Positions 13,128 to 13,509 of a DNA stretch of 13,509 nucleotides are shown here, piece by piece. Every line of letters starts with the position of its first letter. The stretch's first letter is position 1. This DNA comes from Deltaproteobacteria bacterium GWA2_55_10 (GTDB lineage Bacteria; Desulfobacterota; GWC2-55-46). Location of the stretch: contig MGPL01000141.1 of assembly GCA_001797415.1 (NCBI GenBank), positions 1,510 to 15,018 of the forward strand, given 5' to 3'. A program made the position numbers and the translations under genes. The notes beneath the pieces were generated by a model that saw only the letters and a list, made by a program, of their open reading frames with translations, ran no database searches and was not told the DNA's origin.

Positions 13128-13509
13128 ATGAAAGTAGCGATTCTTGCAGGCGGGGTCGGCTCCAGGCTCGCTGAGGAGACCGAGCTCAAGCCAAAGCCGA
13201 TGGTCGAGGTGGGTAATCATCCTATCCTCTGGCACATCATGATGTATTACGCGGTCTACGGCTTTACCGACTTCGCGATAGCCCTGGGCTACAAGGGCGA
13301 GTACATCAAGAGGTGGATGAAGGACTACTGCGCGCTCAACAGCAACATGACCGTGAAGACCGGCTCAGGAGAGATCATCTTGAAGGACGGCGACGTGCCG
13401 GACTGGACGGTAGACCTCATCGATACCGGTCAAAACACGCTGACCGGGGGCCGCATCAAGCGGCTCGCGCCGTGGATCGGCAGGAAGACCTTTATGCTGA
13501 CATGGGGCG
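13128..13509 (+). CDS. rfbF: Glucose-1-phosphate cytidylyltransferase, 5' part cut by window end
   Basis: The first 127 codons encode the N-terminal half of a sugar nucleotidyltransferase. MKVAILAGGVGSRLAEETEL is the nucleotide-binding loop with the ETELKPKPMVEVG extension characteristic of RfbF/DdhA, followed by PILWHIMMYYAVYGF, ALGYKGEYIKRWM and DTGQNTLTGGRIKRL. The window ends inside the MLTWG motif just before the catalytic Asp region. The enzyme makes CDP-glucose from CTP and glucose-1-phosphate, the entry point to CDP-3,6-dideoxyhexoses and related sugars, so rfbG (CDP-glucose 4,6-dehydratase) is expected downstream. AAAGGAG at 13114-13120 precedes the ATG by 7 bases, overlapping the end of the radical SAM gene. 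Confidence 0.95.
   Translation, partial: MKVAILAGGVGSRLAEETELKPKPMVEVGNHPILWHIMMYYAVYGFTDFAIALGYKGEYIKRWMKDYCALNSNMTVKTGSGEIILKDGDVPDWTVDLIDTGQNTLTGGRIKRLAPWIGRKTFMLTWG

Overview
The window is a stretch of a surface-polysaccharide (exopolysaccharide, capsule or O-antigen) biosynthesis locus from a Gram-negative-type bacterium. All recognisable genes lie on the + strand. By eye the coding DNA is moderately GC-rich, with heavy use of AGG, ATA, CTC and AAG codons. Together with the gene families this fits an anaerobic or environmental lineage such as Desulfobacterota or Nitrospirota, probably from a metagenome. That placement is inference; no marker gene is present. TAG serves as an ordinary stop after the asparagine synthase and beta-helix genes.

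Layout. (1) 1-4148: the end of an unidentified gene, a GT4 glycosyltransferase, a GT2 glycosyltransferase and an AsnB-type glutamine amidotransferase, nearly abutting like one operon. (2) 4149-4303: an AT-rich regulatory gap with a perfect CRP/FNR-type palindrome, a plausible -10 box and two mutually exclusive hairpins. (3) 4304-5632: a secreted right-handed beta-helix protein with its own strong ribosome binding site. (4) 5630-5869: a non-coding gap with a MITE-like element of about 152 bp, flanked by an imperfect 19-bp direct repeat, then a GC-rich hairpin. (5) 5870-13509: a second compact block with a polysaccharide pyruvyl transferase, a GT4 glycosyltransferase broken by an in-frame TAG, a MOP-family flippase, a GT2 glycosyltransferase, an FrhB-like iron-sulfur flavoprotein, a radical SAM/SPASM protein, and the start of glucose-1-phosphate cytidylyltransferase (rfbF), cut by the window end.

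How they may work together. Glycosyltransferases build a lipid-linked repeat unit. The pyruvyl transferase adds a ketal, the AsnB-like enzyme may amidate a uronic acid, and RfbF opens a CDP-deoxyhexose route. The flippase exports the unit, and the beta-helix protein probably binds or cleaves polysaccharide outside the cytoplasm. No initiating phosphoglycosyl transferase, polymerase or chain-length regulator is visible. The least explained part is the adjacent FrhB-like/radical SAM pair, which could be a redox couple for an uncharacterised sugar modification.
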